Positions 16,295 through 25,264 are shown, numbered from the stretch's first letter. The stretch is DNA of 34,939 bases from Gammaproteobacteria bacterium (GCA_018827205.1 JAHJXZ010000265.1:1-34939); one strand, 5' to 3'. Notes: generated from the sequence alone by a model not told the origin. Made by a program: numbers and translations.

Positions 16295-18580
16295 TTAGAG
16301 CGAGGCGTACTTGACGCGCAGACGCTGGCGCACCAGTTCTGCCAGGGTGTTCATGACAAAGGTGAAGCCGAGCAGCACCAGCGCCGAGAGGAACAGAACG
16401 CGGTAGTGGGTACCACCCACTTCCGACTCGGGCATTTCAACCGCCACGTTGGCAGCCAGGGTGCGCAGACCTTCAAAGATGTTCATGTCCATGATGGCGG
16501 TGTTACCCGTGGCCATCAGCACGATCATGGTTTCGCCGACAGCGCGTCCCATGCCAATCATCACGGCCGAGAAAATACCTGGGCTTGCCGTGAGAATCAC
16601 CACGCGGATCAAGGTCTGCCATGGAGTGGCACCGAGCGCCAGAGAACCAAAGGTCAGGCTTTTTGGCACACTGAACACAGCGTCTTCGGCAATCGAGAAG
16701 ATGGTTGGAATCACCGCGAAACCCATGGCCAAACCGACCACCAAGGCGTTGCGCTGATCGAAGGCGATGCCCAGGTCATTGCTCAGCCACAGGCGCATAT
16801 TGCCGTCGAACAACCAGTTCTCCAGATGCCCACTCATCGCCAGCGAGACAAAGCCGACCAGCAGGATCATCGGAATCAACAGCACGGACTCCCAACCGTC
16901 CGGCACGCTCAGGCGAATCGACTCCGGCAAGCGGCTCCACAGGTAACCCGCGAGCAAAATACCGATAGGAGTAAAGATCAGCAGACTGAAGATGCCGGGC
17001 AGGTGCCCTTCGACATAAGGCGCGAGGAACAGACCGGCGAAGAAACCGAGAATCACCGTCGGCAACGCCTCCATCAGCTCAATCACCGGTTTGACCTTGC
17101 GCCGCAGCGCCGGAGCCATGAAGTAAGCGGTGTAGAGAGCCGCCGCAATGGCCAATGGGGCAGCCAGGAGCATGGCATAGAACGCGGCTTTCAAGGTGCC
17201 GAAGGCCAGCGGCGCGAGACTCAGCTTAGGCTCGGTGTCGGTACTGGCTGAAGTCGACTGCCAGACATATCCAGGCGCATCGTAGTTCTCATACCAGACC
17301 TTGCCCCACAACGAACTCCAGGAAATTTCTGGGTGTGGGTTATCGATCACCAAACGCTGCAACTTACCATCGGCTTCGATCAATACCCGGTTGGCGCGTG
17401 GTGACAAAGCAGCCAGAGCCTGGCCATCGGCAACCGGCTCGACCAGCAGCGTACGATGCGCCGTACTGTGGAAGATGCCCAGGTTGCCCTTGGCATCCAA
17501 AGCGAAAAAGCCCTTGCGGCGCTCCTCCGGCAAGATCTGCACAATCGGACTGTCGCTTAGCTGGAAACTACGGATGGATTTGAGTTCAGCTTTACCGTCG
17601 GCTTCACGCACCATAAACCATTGCTGAATCGCCCCGCTGCTATCGCCGACCATCAACGAAATGCCACCCAACAGCCCGGTCACATTACTGACTTCCAGCT
17701 TGCCGTCAGCGAGCAGTTTGTAGCGACCATTCAAGCTGTTGCTACGCATGTCGAAGACATCAGCAGTGGCGCGCCCATTGATGACATACAGCCACATCTG
17801 GCGTGGGTCGATGATCAGTGCCTTGATCGGCTCAGCGATCTGCGGCAGCGCAACGCGCTCTTCACTGAGAGTCACCTCACCGGTCATCAAGTTCTCTTCA
17901 CGGCCAAGACTCAGTACGTGCAACTCACTGCCCGTCGAGCCGGCGAGCATCAGTGTGCCGCTGCTCAGGCTAAGCCCGACGTGTTCCAGGGCACGACCTT
18001 GCGTATCGAGGCTGATTGGCGCTTCACCAAACGGGTATTCGACACTCGGACTGATGGTTTTCACATCATTGGGATAAGTGATCTTGTAGGCATGCTCGAA
18101 CACCAGCACTTGACCGTTGGATAGGCCCAGCGCGACGCGGTTACTGCCCGGCTGATCCTGGCCAACAGAAACAATCTCGGCGCCAGCCGGAATCGGCAGC
18201 TGCACGTTGCTTAAAGGCTGCATCTTCTTCGCATCGAAGAATTGCACCTTGCCGCTTTGGTCCAGGCGCATGGCCATCTGGTTCTGTTCTTCCAGGGTCA
18301 GCAGCAGCGGCGCGGCCGCTTCATTCAGCCAAGCAACTTGCACCGGCTTGCGGCTGTCCATGCTCGCGCCCTGGAACATCGGCAGCACGACATAGGCGAG
18401 GTAGAAAAAGATCAAGGTAATGGCACCCAGCACTGCCATACCGCCGATCGAAACTGCCCAGCGCGCCATACGGTCTTTCAGTGCACGCATGCGACGCTTG
18501 CGTTGCAGGGCCGGGGTGTTGAAGTCCAGCCCTAGGGATTTGGGTGTGGCGGTCATGGTTTCACTAGCCAAGTCATTCAT
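16295..18580 (-). CDS. pstC: Phosphate ABC transporter permease PstC, extended form (761 aa)
   Basis: The partner membrane subunit of PstA. One N-terminal transmembrane helix (about residues 42-68) is followed by about 380 residues predicted outside the membrane, with repeated short beta motifs (for example VALGLSNGQVLVF, GTLMLAGSTGSELHVLSLG, MWLYVINGRATADVFDM) suggestive of a beta-propeller. The transport core begins near residue 450 and carries the coupling segment FSVPKSLTFGSLALGATPWQTL. E. coli PstC is less than half this size; the extension is typical of Pseudomonas. A PHO box stands 83 bases upstream, so pstCAB-phoU can be transcribed independently of pstS. Confidence 0.96.
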   Translation of the reverse strand: MNDLASETMTATPKSLGLDFNTPALQRKRRMRALKDRMARWAVSIGGMAVLGAITLIFFYLAYVVLPMFQGASMDSRKPVQVAWLNEAAAPLLLTLEEQNQMAMRLDQSGKVQFFDAKKMQPLSNVQLPIPAGAEIVSVGQDQPGSNRVALGLSNGQVLVFEHAYKITYPNDVKTISPSVEYPFGEAPISLDTQGRALEHVGLSLSSGTLMLAGSTGSELHVLSLGREENLMTGEVTLSEERVALPQIAEPIKALIIDPRQMWLYVINGRATADVFDMRSNSLNGRYKLLADGKLEVSNVTGLLGGISLMVGDSSGAIQQWFMVREADGKAELKSIRSFQLSDSPIVQILPEERRKGFFALDAKGNLGIFHSTAHRTLLVEPVADGQALAALSPRANRVLIEADGKLQRLVIDNPHPEISWSSLWGKVWYENYDAPGYVWQSTSASTDTEPKLSLAPLAFGTLKAAFYAMLLAAPLAIAAALYTAYFMAPALRRKVKPVIELMEALPTVILGFFAGLFLAPYVEGHLPGIFSLLIFTPIGILLAGYLWSRLPESIRLSVPDGWESVLLIPMILLVGFVSLAMSGHLENWLFDGNMRLWLSNDLGIAFDQRNALVVGLAMGFAVIPTIFSIAEDAVFSVPKSLTFGSLALGATPWQTLIRVVILTASPGIFSAVMIGMGRAVGETMIVLMATGNTAIMDMNIFEGLRTLAANVAVEMPESEVGGTHYRVLFLSALVLLGFTFVMNTLAELVRQRLRVKYASL

Positions 18581-18662
18581 AGGTAAGAGCGTCTCTGCGC
18601 AGCCATGAGCGCGCCATAATGAGTTCTGTCACTATTTCAGCGGCTAACTCTATCCGCACTGT

Positions 18663-18680
18663 ATGACAGAAAAGTTACAG
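18663..18680 (-). promoter_or_regulatory. PHO box upstream of pstC
   Basis: On the minus strand CTGTAAC (18680-18674), four T, then CTGTCAT (18669-18663): two PhoB heptamers in correct 11-base phase. A weaker heptamer (TTGTCAA) lies one phase further upstream. It gives pstCAB-phoU its own PhoB-dependent promoter downstream of pstS. Confidence 0.82.
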
Positions 18681-18695
18681 CGCTTTGACAAAGCA

Positions 18696-18726
18696 ACGCC
18701 CGCCTGTCGTAAACGAAGGCGGGCGT
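18696..18726 (-). terminator. Terminator/attenuator hairpin after pstS
   Basis: ACGCCCGCC (18696-18704) pairs perfectly with GGCGGGCGT (18718-18726) around a 13-base loop. It lies between the pstS stop and the pstC PHO box, with TGCTTTG following on the minus strand. It should make pstS mRNA more abundant than that of the permease genes, as expected for a binding protein. Confidence 0.7.
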
Positions 18727-18762
18727 GCAACTTACTTGGCGTCCTTGCCACTCAGGCGGATC

Positions 18763-19731
18763 TTACAGACCCAGTTCCTTCATGGTTTTGTCGATCACTT
18801 TCTTAGGCAGTGGGATGTAGCCGTCTTTCACTACAACGTCCTGACCTTGCTTGGACAGCACCAGCTTGACGAACTCAGCATCCAGCGGGCTCAGTGCCTT
18901 GTTCGGCGCCTTGTTGACATAGACGTAGAAGAAGCGAGCCAGCGGGAACTTGCCAGCCAACGCGTTGGTTTCGTTGGCCTCAAAAGCCTCGCCGCCTTTC
19001 TTCGACAGCGGCACAGCGCGAACACTGGAAGTCTTGTAGCCGATGCCCGAGTAACCAATGGCATTCACGGTGCTGGAGATCGACTGGACCACAGAAGCCG
19101 AACCCGGCTGCTCGTTAACGTTGGCCTTGTAGTCGCCTTTGCACAGGGCTTCTTCTTTGAAGTAACCGTAGGTGCCGGATACCGAGTTACGACCGAACAA
19201 CTGGATCGGCTTGGCAGCCCATTCGCCAGTCAGGCCCAGGTCACCCCAGGTTTTGATATCGGTGGCGCCGCCACACAGACGAGTGCTGGAGAAAATCGCG
19301 TCAACCTGAGCGATATCCAGGCTCTTGATCGGGTTGTCCTTGTGTACGAAGACAGCCAGAGCATCAATGGCTACCGGAATAGCTGTTGGCTTGTAACCGT
19401 ATTTTTCTTCAAACGCTTGGATCTCGGCATCCTTCATTGGGCGGCTCATCGGGCCCATGTTCGAGGTGCCTTCAGTCAGCGCAGGTGGCGCGGTGGAGGA
19501 ACCGGCGGCCTGGATCTGGATGTTGACGTTCGGGTATTCCTTTTTGAACTCTTCAGCCCACAGAGTCATCAGGTTGGCCAGGGAGTCGGAGCCAACGCTG
19601 GACAGGTTGCCCGATACGCCGGAAGTCTTGGTGTAGCTCGGCAGAGCCGGATCGACAGCAGCAACCGCAGTGGCAGTAGCCACACCAGCGGCGACAAAAG
19701 TCATGGCCGCCATCAAACGCTTAAGTTTCAT
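18763..19731 (-). CDS. pstS: Periplasmic phosphate-binding protein PstS (322 aa)
   Basis: It captures phosphate for the PstCAB importer. A signal peptide ([22 protein letters not shown]) is followed by a DING-like mature region, [24 protein letters not shown]. Phosphate-contacting segments of this class are seen as [38 protein letters not shown] and [13 protein letters not shown]. It ends [10 protein letters not shown]. Length and content agree with Pseudomonas PstS. It is preceded by a triple PHO box and followed by a hairpin before pstC. Confidence 0.97.
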   Translation of the reverse strand: MKLKRLMAAMTFVAAGVATATAVAAVDPALPSYTKTSGVSGNLSSVGSDSLANLMTLWAEEFKKEYPNVNIQIQAAGSSTAPPALTEGTSNMGPMSRPMKDAEIQAFEEKYGYKPTAIPVAIDALAVFVHKDNPIKSLDIAQVDAIFSSTRLCGGATDIKTWGDLGLTGEWAAKPIQLFGRNSVSGTYGYFKEEALCKGDYKANVNEQPGSASVVQSISSTVNAIGYSGIGYKTSSVRAVPLSKKGGEAFEANETNALAGKFPLARFFYVYVNKAPNKALSPLDAEFVKLVLSKQGQDVVVKDGYIPLPKKVIDKTMKELGL

Positions 19732-19788
19732 GCCTTACTCCTGGAAAACTAGTGTTGGATTGAACGGGGCCAAGTATCTGTAGGCCGC

Positions 19789-19817
19789 ATGACGACTGTA
19801 TGTAAGCAATGTGACAG
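19789..19817 (-). promoter_or_regulatory. Triple-heptamer PHO box of pstS
   Basis: On the minus strand CTGTCAC (19817-19811), CTTACAT (19806-19800) and TCGTCAT (19795-19789) follow each other at exact 11-base intervals. This is a strong PhoB site covering the -35 region; a plausible -10 lies near 19775-19782. Three phased heptamers suggest the strongest PhoB response in the window. Confidence 0.85.
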
Positions 19818-20042
19818 TTAGATGAACGCGACCAATGTTTTGCCGCAGTCGATGAATAGGCGTGCAAAGCTGCGCCGGCCAAGTGCCATGGTCGCCCTGC
19901 GACTGCCGAGTCGCTATACTCGCAGCGCCCGCACTCCCGCGGGCCTGCTGGGCCTACCCGCGATAGCCGCAGAGCCTGACTCGCCGCCACCGCCAAGCCC
20001 CGCACTGCGCCAATAAAAACAACCGCGCCGCGAGCCTATCCG

Positions 20043-20444
20043 ATGCACGATTTCGAACAGGAAGACCCCATCCCGCAAGGCGACCTGGCTTTGCAGATCA
20101 CCGCACTGCCACGTGAAACCAACGGTTTTGGCGATATCTACGGCGGCTGGCTGGTATCGCAGATGGATTTGGCCGGCACCGCCATGGCCAACAAGGTCGC
20201 GGGTGGTCGCGTAGCCACAGTGGCCATCGACCGAATGGCCTTCCTCGTGCCGGTGGCAGTGGGCGCGCAACTGTCCTTCTATACACAAACGGTGGAAGTG
20301 GGCCGCAGCTCGATCCAGATGCTGGTTGAAGTGTGGAGCGACGACCCACTGTCCAGCGAATGGCGCAAGGTCACCGAAGCGGTGTTTGTGTTTGTTGCCA
20401 TCGATGGCAGTGGCCGCACCCGTTCGGTACCTGCGCGGCGCTAG
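20043..20444 (+). CDS. Acyl-CoA thioesterase, YciA-like hotdog fold (133 aa)
   Basis: A small cytoplasmic hydrolase of acyl-CoA esters. The hotdog-family pattern is seen in TNGFGDIYGGWLVSQMDLAGTAMA (the helix with the catalytic Asp), VATVAIDRMAFLVPVAVGA and the last strands SSIQMLVEVWSDD and VFVFVAID. The length is typical of YciA-type enzymes. The ATG at 20043 follows a GC-rich gap after the divergent pstS promoter. The gene is separated from the convergent TRAP gene by a strong bidirectional terminator. The true substrate cannot be told. Confidence 0.85.
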   Translation: MHDFEQEDPIPQGDLALQITALPRETNGFGDIYGGWLVSQMDLAGTAMANKVAGGRVATVAIDRMAFLVPVAVGAQLSFYTQTVEVGRSSIQMLVEVWSDDPLSSEWRKVTEAVFVFVAIDGSGRTRSVPARR

Positions 20445-20482
20445 AACGAAAGCGAGCGGATCATTCGTAGACCGCAGAAACA

Positions 20483-20510
20483 AAAACGCCGGCCCTAGGG
20501 CCGGCGTTTT
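20483..20510. terminator. Bidirectional intrinsic terminator
   Basis: AAAACGCCGGCCC and GGGCCGGCGTTTT form a perfect 13-bp stem around TA, with A and T runs on both sides. It serves the thioesterase gene (+) and the TRAP binding-protein gene (-). Confidence 0.93.
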
Positions 20511-20525
20511 ATTGTGTGCTAAGAA

Positions 20526-21626
20526 TCAGCCACGAATGTTGTAGATGTCCTTCTCGTTCAACTCGGCGTAGTCGTACAGACGCTGCAGATAAGCCTTCTG
20601 CTGAGCCCACACCTTGCTCGCTACCGGGTCGGCAGCCGCACTGGCGTCAACCACTTCGGCCGCAACGACCTTGAGCTTGGCCAACACTTCGTCCGGCAGA
20701 CGGCGCACGTCAACGCCCTCGCCCTTGAGCTGCTCCAGAGCCTCCATGTTCTTGGCGTTGTAATCGTCGAGCATGTCGGCGTTCACATCACGAGCGGCCG
20801 CGCGAACAATCGCCTGCAGATCAGCCGGCAGGGTTTCCCAGGCCTTGATGTTGATGTCCAGCTCGAAGGTTACGTTCGGCTCTTGCCAGCCCGGGGTGTA
20901 GTAATACTTGGCGGCTTTATGCAGGCCCAGAGCCTGGTCGTTATAAGGACCGATCCACTCGGTGGCATCGATGGCACCCGTCTGCAGCGCGGTGAAGATT
21001 TCACCCGCCGGCATATTAACCACGGTACCGCCCATCTTGGTCAGCACTTCACCGCCCAGACCAGGGGTACGCATCTTCAGGCCATTGAAGTCATCAACAC
21101 TGTTGATTTCCTTGTTGAACCAACCGGCAGTCTGCACGCCAGTCGCGCCACAGGCCATCGGCAGTACACCGAAGGGTTTGTAGGTTTCTTCCCACAGCTC
21201 CATACCACCGCCCTTGTGCAGCCAGGCGTTCATTTCCTGGGCATTAGGACCAAATGGCAGGGCGCAGAAGAACTGCGCGGCCGGGACTTTGCCCTTCCAG
21301 TAGTAAGGGGCGCCGTGGCCCATTTCTGCGGTACCGCGACTCACTGCATCAAATACTTCCAGCGCCGGCACCAACTCGCCAGCGGCGTAGACCTTGACCT
21401 TCAAGCGGCCGTTGCTCATCTCTTCAACCAGTTTGGCAAAGCGCTCGGCACCGACACCTACGCCGGGGAAGTTCTTCGGCCAAGAGGTGACCATTTTCCA
21501 GTTGAAGGTTTGGCTGCTCGCGCCTTCTTGGGGCTTACCAGCGGTTTCAGCTTCTTGTTTGCAACCGGCCAGTGCCGTGGCTGCAAGGCCTACGCCTGCT
21601 GCTGCGAGAATTTGACGACGTTTCAT
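20526..21626 (-). CDS. dctP: TRAP transporter solute-binding protein, DctP/TakP-like, probable 2-oxo acid type (366 aa)
   Basis: An extracytoplasmic binding protein for a DctQM secondary transporter. The start at 21626 has AAAGGAGC upstream. The N terminus combines an RR motif (MKRRQILAAAGVG) with a lipobox (TALAGC at about residues 17-22), suggesting a Tat-exported lipoprotein. The mature part contains MVTSWPKNFPGVGVGAERFA, VYAAGELVPALEVFDAVSRGTAEMGHG and ATEWIGPYND, which resemble the TakP class that binds 2-oxo acids such as pyruvate. Substrate identity is inference. It is transcribed divergently from dctQ-dctM, with a shared control region at 21627-21822. Confidence 0.88.
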   Translation of the reverse strand: MKRRQILAAAGVGLAATALAGCKQEAETAGKPQEGASSQTFNWKMVTSWPKNFPGVGVGAERFAKLVEEMSNGRLKVKVYAAGELVPALEVFDAVSRGTAEMGHGAPYYWKGKVPAAQFFCALPFGPNAQEMNAWLHKGGGMELWEETYKPFGVLPMACGATGVQTAGWFNKEINSVDDFNGLKMRTPGLGGEVLTKMGGTVVNMPAGEIFTALQTGAIDATEWIGPYNDQALGLHKAAKYYYTPGWQEPNVTFELDINIKAWETLPADLQAIVRAAARDVNADMLDDYNAKNMEALEQLKGEGVDVRRLPDEVLAKLKVVAAEVVDASAAADPVASKVWAQQKAYLQRLYDYAELNEKDIYNIRG

Positions 21627-21725
21627 GCAAAGCTCCTTTATTGTTGTAGTGGTCTGACCACAGGATCGCTGCGGACCCACCGCGCCTGAGTAACATAGGG
21701 GTAAGTGACTCTCAAGCCTAGCGGA

Positions 21726-21741
21726 TACGACTAAAGTTGTA
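21726..21741. promoter_or_regulatory. Dyad TACGACT-AA-AGTTGTA between dctP and dctQM
   Basis: A 16-base inverted repeat with one mismatch pair lies in the middle of the divergent control region. Its symmetry suits a dimeric regulator, for example a LuxR-type response regulator. I recall similar ACTAAAGT-centred motifs near carboxylate-use genes but cannot confirm this. Confidence 0.4.
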
Positions 21742-21822
21742 GTGCCATTGCCGCACGCGCTCGGGCCTGCCTAGAATTGCCGGCCTGCCTGCCCACAAAG
21801 CCCATAACCATAAGGACTCATA

Positions 21823-22368
21823 ATGTCCGATAAACCGCCTCTGCTGCTCAGCCTTGCTCGCCTGATCGACTCATTCAATTCCCGCCTCGGCAAAGCCTGT
21901 TCATGGCTGACCCTGTTTCTGGTCCTCGGTACTGCCATCGTAGTGATCCTGCGCTACGGCTTCGGCATCGGTGCAACCGCCCTGCAAGAAGCCGTGCTGT
22001 ACAGTCACGCGCTGGTCTTCATGGGTGCCGCTGCCTGGGTGCTACAACGCAACGGCCATGTGCGCGTCGACATTTTCTATCAAGCGTTCAGCCCAAAGCG
22101 TAAAGCCTTGGTCGACAGCCTGGGGACACTGTTTTTCCTGTTACCGGTCTGCCTGTTTCTTGGCTGGGCCAGTTGGGATTACGTCAGTAATTCCTGGTCG
22201 ACCCTGGAAGGCTCGAGCGAGTCAGGCGGCCTGAAGTTCGTCTACCTGCAGAAAAGCATCATTCTGGTGCTGGTGATTAGCCTGGTATTACAAGGAATCT
22301 CCGACTTGATCAAATTCGCCAACATCCTCACCGGCCGCCAGCCCGCCGTGGAGGTGAACCATGGCTGA
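21823..22368 (+). CDS. dctQ: TRAP transporter small permease DctQ (181 aa)
   Basis: The four-helix membrane subunit of a tripartite TRAP importer. Four hydrophobic segments lie near residues 25-45, 55-75, 95-120 and 135-160. The family segment NGHVRVDIFYQAFSPKRKALVD is present. The ATG at 21823 lies downstream of TAAGGACTCATA. The stop overlaps the start of dctM by 8 bases, indicating translational coupling. Confidence 0.92.
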   Translation: MSDKPPLLLSLARLIDSFNSRLGKACSWLTLFLVLGTAIVVILRYGFGIGATALQEAVLYSHALVFMGAAAWVLQRNGHVRVDIFYQAFSPKRKALVDSLGTLFFLLPVCLFLGWASWDYVSNSWSTLEGSSESGGLKFVYLQKSIILVLVISLVLQGISDLIKFANILTGRQPAVEVNHG

Positions 22369-23737
22369 GTTGATGGCGATTCTGCTGTTTATCAGCATCT
22401 GTGCAGCCTTGATGGCCGGCTACCCAGTGGCGTTCACCCTGGGCGGTGTGTCACTGCTGTTTGCCGGTATCGGCATCCTGACCGGCACCTTCGATGGCGG
22501 CTACCTGAGCGCCCTGCCCAACCGCCTGTTCGGCATCATGAACAACCAGACCATGTTGGCGGTGCCGCTGTTCGTGTTTATGGGGGTGATGCTGGAGAAG
22601 TCCAGGGTCGCCGAAGACTTGCTGGAATCCATGTCCCGACTGTTCGGCACGCTGCGCGGCGGCCTGGCAATTTCCGTGTGCGTGGTCGGCGCGCTGCTTG
22701 CCGCATCCACTGGGATCGTCGGCGCCACCGTGGTCACTATGGGCCTGCTGGCACTGCCGACCATGCTGCGCCGTGGTTATGACCCGGCGATTGCTACCGG
22801 CACCCTGGCCGCCACCGGCACTCTGGGGCAAATCATTCCACCATCCATCGTGCTGGTACTGTTGGGCGACGTGATGTCCAGCGCCTACCAACAGGCGCAA
22901 CTGAAGATGGGCATCTTCTCGCCGAAGACCGTTTCGGTCGGCGACCTGTTCGTCGGTGCGTTGCTTCCCGGTCTGCTGCTGGTGGGCATGTACATTCTCT
23001 ACATCATCGGCGTAGCGATCTTCCAGCCGAAGAAGTTGCCCGCCCTGCCGCAGGAAGAGCTGGGGCCAATCGAGTGGGGCAAGCTGATAAACGCCCTGGT
23101 ACCGCCGCTGCTGTTGATCGGCGCTGTACTCGGCTCGATCCTCGCCGGTTACGCGACGCCAACCGAAGCCGCCGCACTGGGCGCACTCGGCGCCATGTTG
23201 CTGGCCTTTTACAAGGGCAAGCTGAACTTCGGCCAGCTGCGCGAAGTGGCCTACGGCACCACCGAAATCAGCGCCATGGTGTTCCTCATCCTGATCGGCG
23301 CCTCGCTGTTCTCTCTGGTGTTCCGCGGCTTCGGCGGTGAAGTGATGATCGAGGACATCTTTGCCCAGCTACCGGGCGGGGTTCTCGGTGCGTTCTTCCT
23401 GGTGATGGTGGTGATCTTCCTCCTCGGCTTTATCCTCGACTTTATCGAGATCACCTTCGTGGTGGTGCCGATTGTCGGCCCGGTATTGCTGGCCATGGGG
23501 TTGGACCCGGTGTGGCTAGGCGTAATGATTGCGCTGAACCTGCAGACATCGTTCCTTACCCCGCCGTTCGGCTTTGCGCTGTTCTACCTGCGCGGGGTCA
23601 CCCCGGAGTCGGTACCTACCAGCACGATCTATAAAGGTGTGCTGCCGTTTATCCTGATCCAGTTGTTCCTGCTGGTTATTGCCTATCAGTTCCCCGGACT
23701 GATCACCTGGCTACCAGAGCAGGTCTACGGTAAATAA
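22361..23737 (+). CDS. dctM: TRAP transporter large permease DctM (458 aa)
   Basis: The transport subunit of the TRAP system, expected to use a sodium gradient. It is very hydrophobic, with about twelve membrane segments. Signature stretches are AGYPVAFTLGGVSLLFAG, STGIVGATVVTMGLLALPTMLRRGYDP, ATGTLGQIIPPSIVLVLLGD and LQTSFLTPPFGFALFYLRG. The central insertion SSAYQQAQLKMGIFSPKTVSVGDLF is seen in the subfamily that pairs with TakP-like binding proteins. An intrinsic terminator follows. Confidence 0.95.
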   Translation: MAELMAILLFISICAALMAGYPVAFTLGGVSLLFAGIGILTGTFDGGYLSALPNRLFGIMNNQTMLAVPLFVFMGVMLEKSRVAEDLLESMSRLFGTLRGGLAISVCVVGALLAASTGIVGATVVTMGLLALPTMLRRGYDPAIATGTLAATGTLGQIIPPSIVLVLLGDVMSSAYQQAQLKMGIFSPKTVSVGDLFVGALLPGLLLVGMYILYIIGVAIFQPKKLPALPQEELGPIEWGKLINALVPPLLLIGAVLGSILAGYATPTEAAALGALGAMLLAFYKGKLNFGQLREVAYGTTEISAMVFLILIGASLFSLVFRGFGGEVMIEDIFAQLPGGVLGAFFLVMVVIFLLGFILDFIEITFVVVPIVGPVLLAMGLDPVWLGVMIALNLQTSFLTPPFGFALFYLRGVTPESVPTSTIYKGVLPFILIQLFLLVIAYQFPGLITWLPEQVYGK

Positions 23738-23750
23738 GCCACGCAACAAA

Positions 23751-23779
23751 CAAAACGCCCGTCACTGACGGGCGTTTTG
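23751..23779. terminator. Intrinsic terminator after dctM
   Basis: CAAAACGCCCGTCA (23751-23764) and TGACGGGCGTTTTG (23766-23779) are perfectly complementary, ending in a T run. It lies 14 bases past the dctM stop. Confidence 0.93.
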
Positions 23780-23840
23780 CTTTCTACGCGCAAGCTGCGT
23801 TCCAATGGGCTTCTTTATTCCACTTTCTACGAGAACGCCG

Positions 23841-24746
23841 ATGGCCAGCACCCATGTTGAACGCCTTGAACTGGACGAACTGACCTGCTGGCGAGCGCGC
23901 GTTGGCCCACGCGAGCTGCTGGTTAGCCAGCATGGCGCACAGATCCTCAGCTACCAGGAAGATGATCAACCGCCGCTGATCTGGCTCAGCGAGCAAGCTG
24001 CCTACAAACGCGGCCAAGGCGTGCGCGGCGGCGTGCCAGTGTGCTGGCCCTGGTTCGGCGACCTGCAGCGCAACCCGCAGGCGGTGCAGGCCATGCATCT
24101 GCAGCATGCCGCTGCGCCCGCCCACGGCCTGGTGCGCAACCTCGACTGGCAGCTGCAAGGCATCGACAGCCGTGATGACGGCATCCACTTGGAATTTGTC
24201 TACAACAGCGCAACTCAGCCCCTTACCGACTGGCCCCATGCCGCCGAACTGCGGTTGTCCATTCGCCTGGATGAGCGCCTGCATATTCAGCTGAGCAGCC
24301 GCAACCTAGGCGAAACGCCGCTGGCGATCAGCCAGGCGCTGCACAGCTACTTTGCCGTCAGCAATGTTCGCAACGTTGCGGTCGAAGGCCTGCATGGCTG
24401 CCGCTATATCGAAACCCTAGAAGACTGGCAGCAGCGCCAGCAGGATGGCGTGCTGCGCTTCAGCGGCGAGACCGACCGCATCTACTTAGATACGCCGGCG
24501 CAACTGAGCATCCTCGACCACGCCTGGCAACGACGCATCCAGCTGCACAGCAGCGGCTCGAACTCGGCCGTGCTGTGGAACCCCTGGATCGACAAAGCAC
24601 AACGCCTCTCACAATTCGCCGCCGACGCCTGGTCCGGCATGCTGTGTATCGAACACGCCAATGTCCTAGATGACATCCGGGTGCTGGCGGCGGGCGAACA
24701 GCACCAGCTCAAGGTGAGCATCTGGGCTGAAACATTTGAGGGATGA
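23841..24746 (+). CDS. yeaD: D-hexose-6-phosphate mutarotase / aldose-1-epimerase-like protein (301 aa)
   Basis: A cytoplasmic enzyme that interconverts alpha and beta anomers of glucose-6-phosphate or related sugars. Family motifs are QGVRGGVPVCWPWFGD, AAPAHGLVRNLDWQL (the HG substrate histidine), SQALHSYFAVSN (second catalytic histidine) and VLWNPWIDKA; the general-base glutamate is in CIEHANV. I chose ATG at 23841, because the 12 extra residues from an upstream ATG (23805) do not fit the family and GAGAA precedes 23841. It stands alone between a terminator and convergent genes. Confidence 0.9.
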   Translation: MASTHVERLELDELTCWRARVGPRELLVSQHGAQILSYQEDDQPPLIWLSEQAAYKRGQGVRGGVPVCWPWFGDLQRNPQAVQAMHLQHAAAPAHGLVRNLDWQLQGIDSRDDGIHLEFVYNSATQPLTDWPHAAELRLSIRLDERLHIQLSSRNLGETPLAISQALHSYFAVSNVRNVAVEGLHGCRYIETLEDWQQRQQDGVLRFSGETDRIYLDTPAQLSILDHAWQRRIQLHSSGSNSAVLWNPWIDKAQRLSQFAADAWSGMLCIEHANVLDDIRVLAAGEQHQLKVSIWAETFEG

Positions 24747-24780
24747 GCTACCCGGCAAACAGCGAAACGATGAGTAGTAC

Positions 24781-25248
24781 TTACTGCCCTGTCGCCTCCA
24801 GCGCCTGCGCCAACTCGCGGGCGTCAGCAAAGCTACGTTGCCCCTGCAGTTTGCCGTCTCGCAGGTCGAGCCATAGCACGCTGGCGGGGTCTACCGGGTA
24901 ACGCGGGGTGATACGGGCGTCGCGGTCGAGGAGGATACGGTAGTTGTAGTCACGCATTTTGGGGAGGGCGAATAGGGTGGCAATCACCGTGGGCATACGG
25001 CTGATATCGGCGAGAAAGACGGTGTGGCGCTGCTCAAGGTAGCCCTTGGGCTTGTCTTGCAGGGCGGCGTCGACCAGTTTGGCGGCGTCCATGCTTTGGG
25101 CCACCAGCAGCACCTGCAGTTGGTTGTCCAGGGTGTAAGCCTGGTCATGCTGATCCAGCAGGGTCCATGGCGCTAGACGCTCGCCAGTTTCCAGTGCCAT
25201 GGCGCTAGCGGAAATCAGACACAGCAGCAGAAGGCAGGCAGCTTTCAT
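24781..25248 (-). CDS. Exported YtfJ-like thioredoxin-fold protein (155 aa)
   Basis: A signal peptide (MKAACLLLLCLISASAMA) is followed by LETGERLAPWTLLDQHDQAYTL, a pattern seen at the N terminus of YtfJ-type periplasmic proteins, and by an ILLDRDARITPRYPV segment. The mature part contains no cysteine, so it cannot be a thiol oxidoreductase. The start at 25248 has TGGAG nine bases upstream; an in-frame upstream extension would overlap the previous gene. It follows the DUF3299 gene by 16 bases, so the two form an operon. Function unknown. Confidence 0.72.
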   Translation of the reverse strand: MKAACLLLLCLISASAMALETGERLAPWTLLDQHDQAYTLDNQLQVLLVAQSMDAAKLVDAALQDKPKGYLEQRHTVFLADISRMPTVIATLFALPKMRDYNYRILLDRDARITPRYPVDPASVLWLDLRDGKLQGQRSFADARELAQALEATGQ

Positions 25249-25264
25249 GGATGAAACTCCAGTC

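Noticed and set aside
18685..19752. 355-aa open frame opposite pstS
   Set aside because: Antisense to pstS, spanning its terminator and promoter; no family features.
20883..21689. 268-aa open frame opposite the TRAP binding protein gene
   Set aside because: Antisense shadow of a confidently identified gene.
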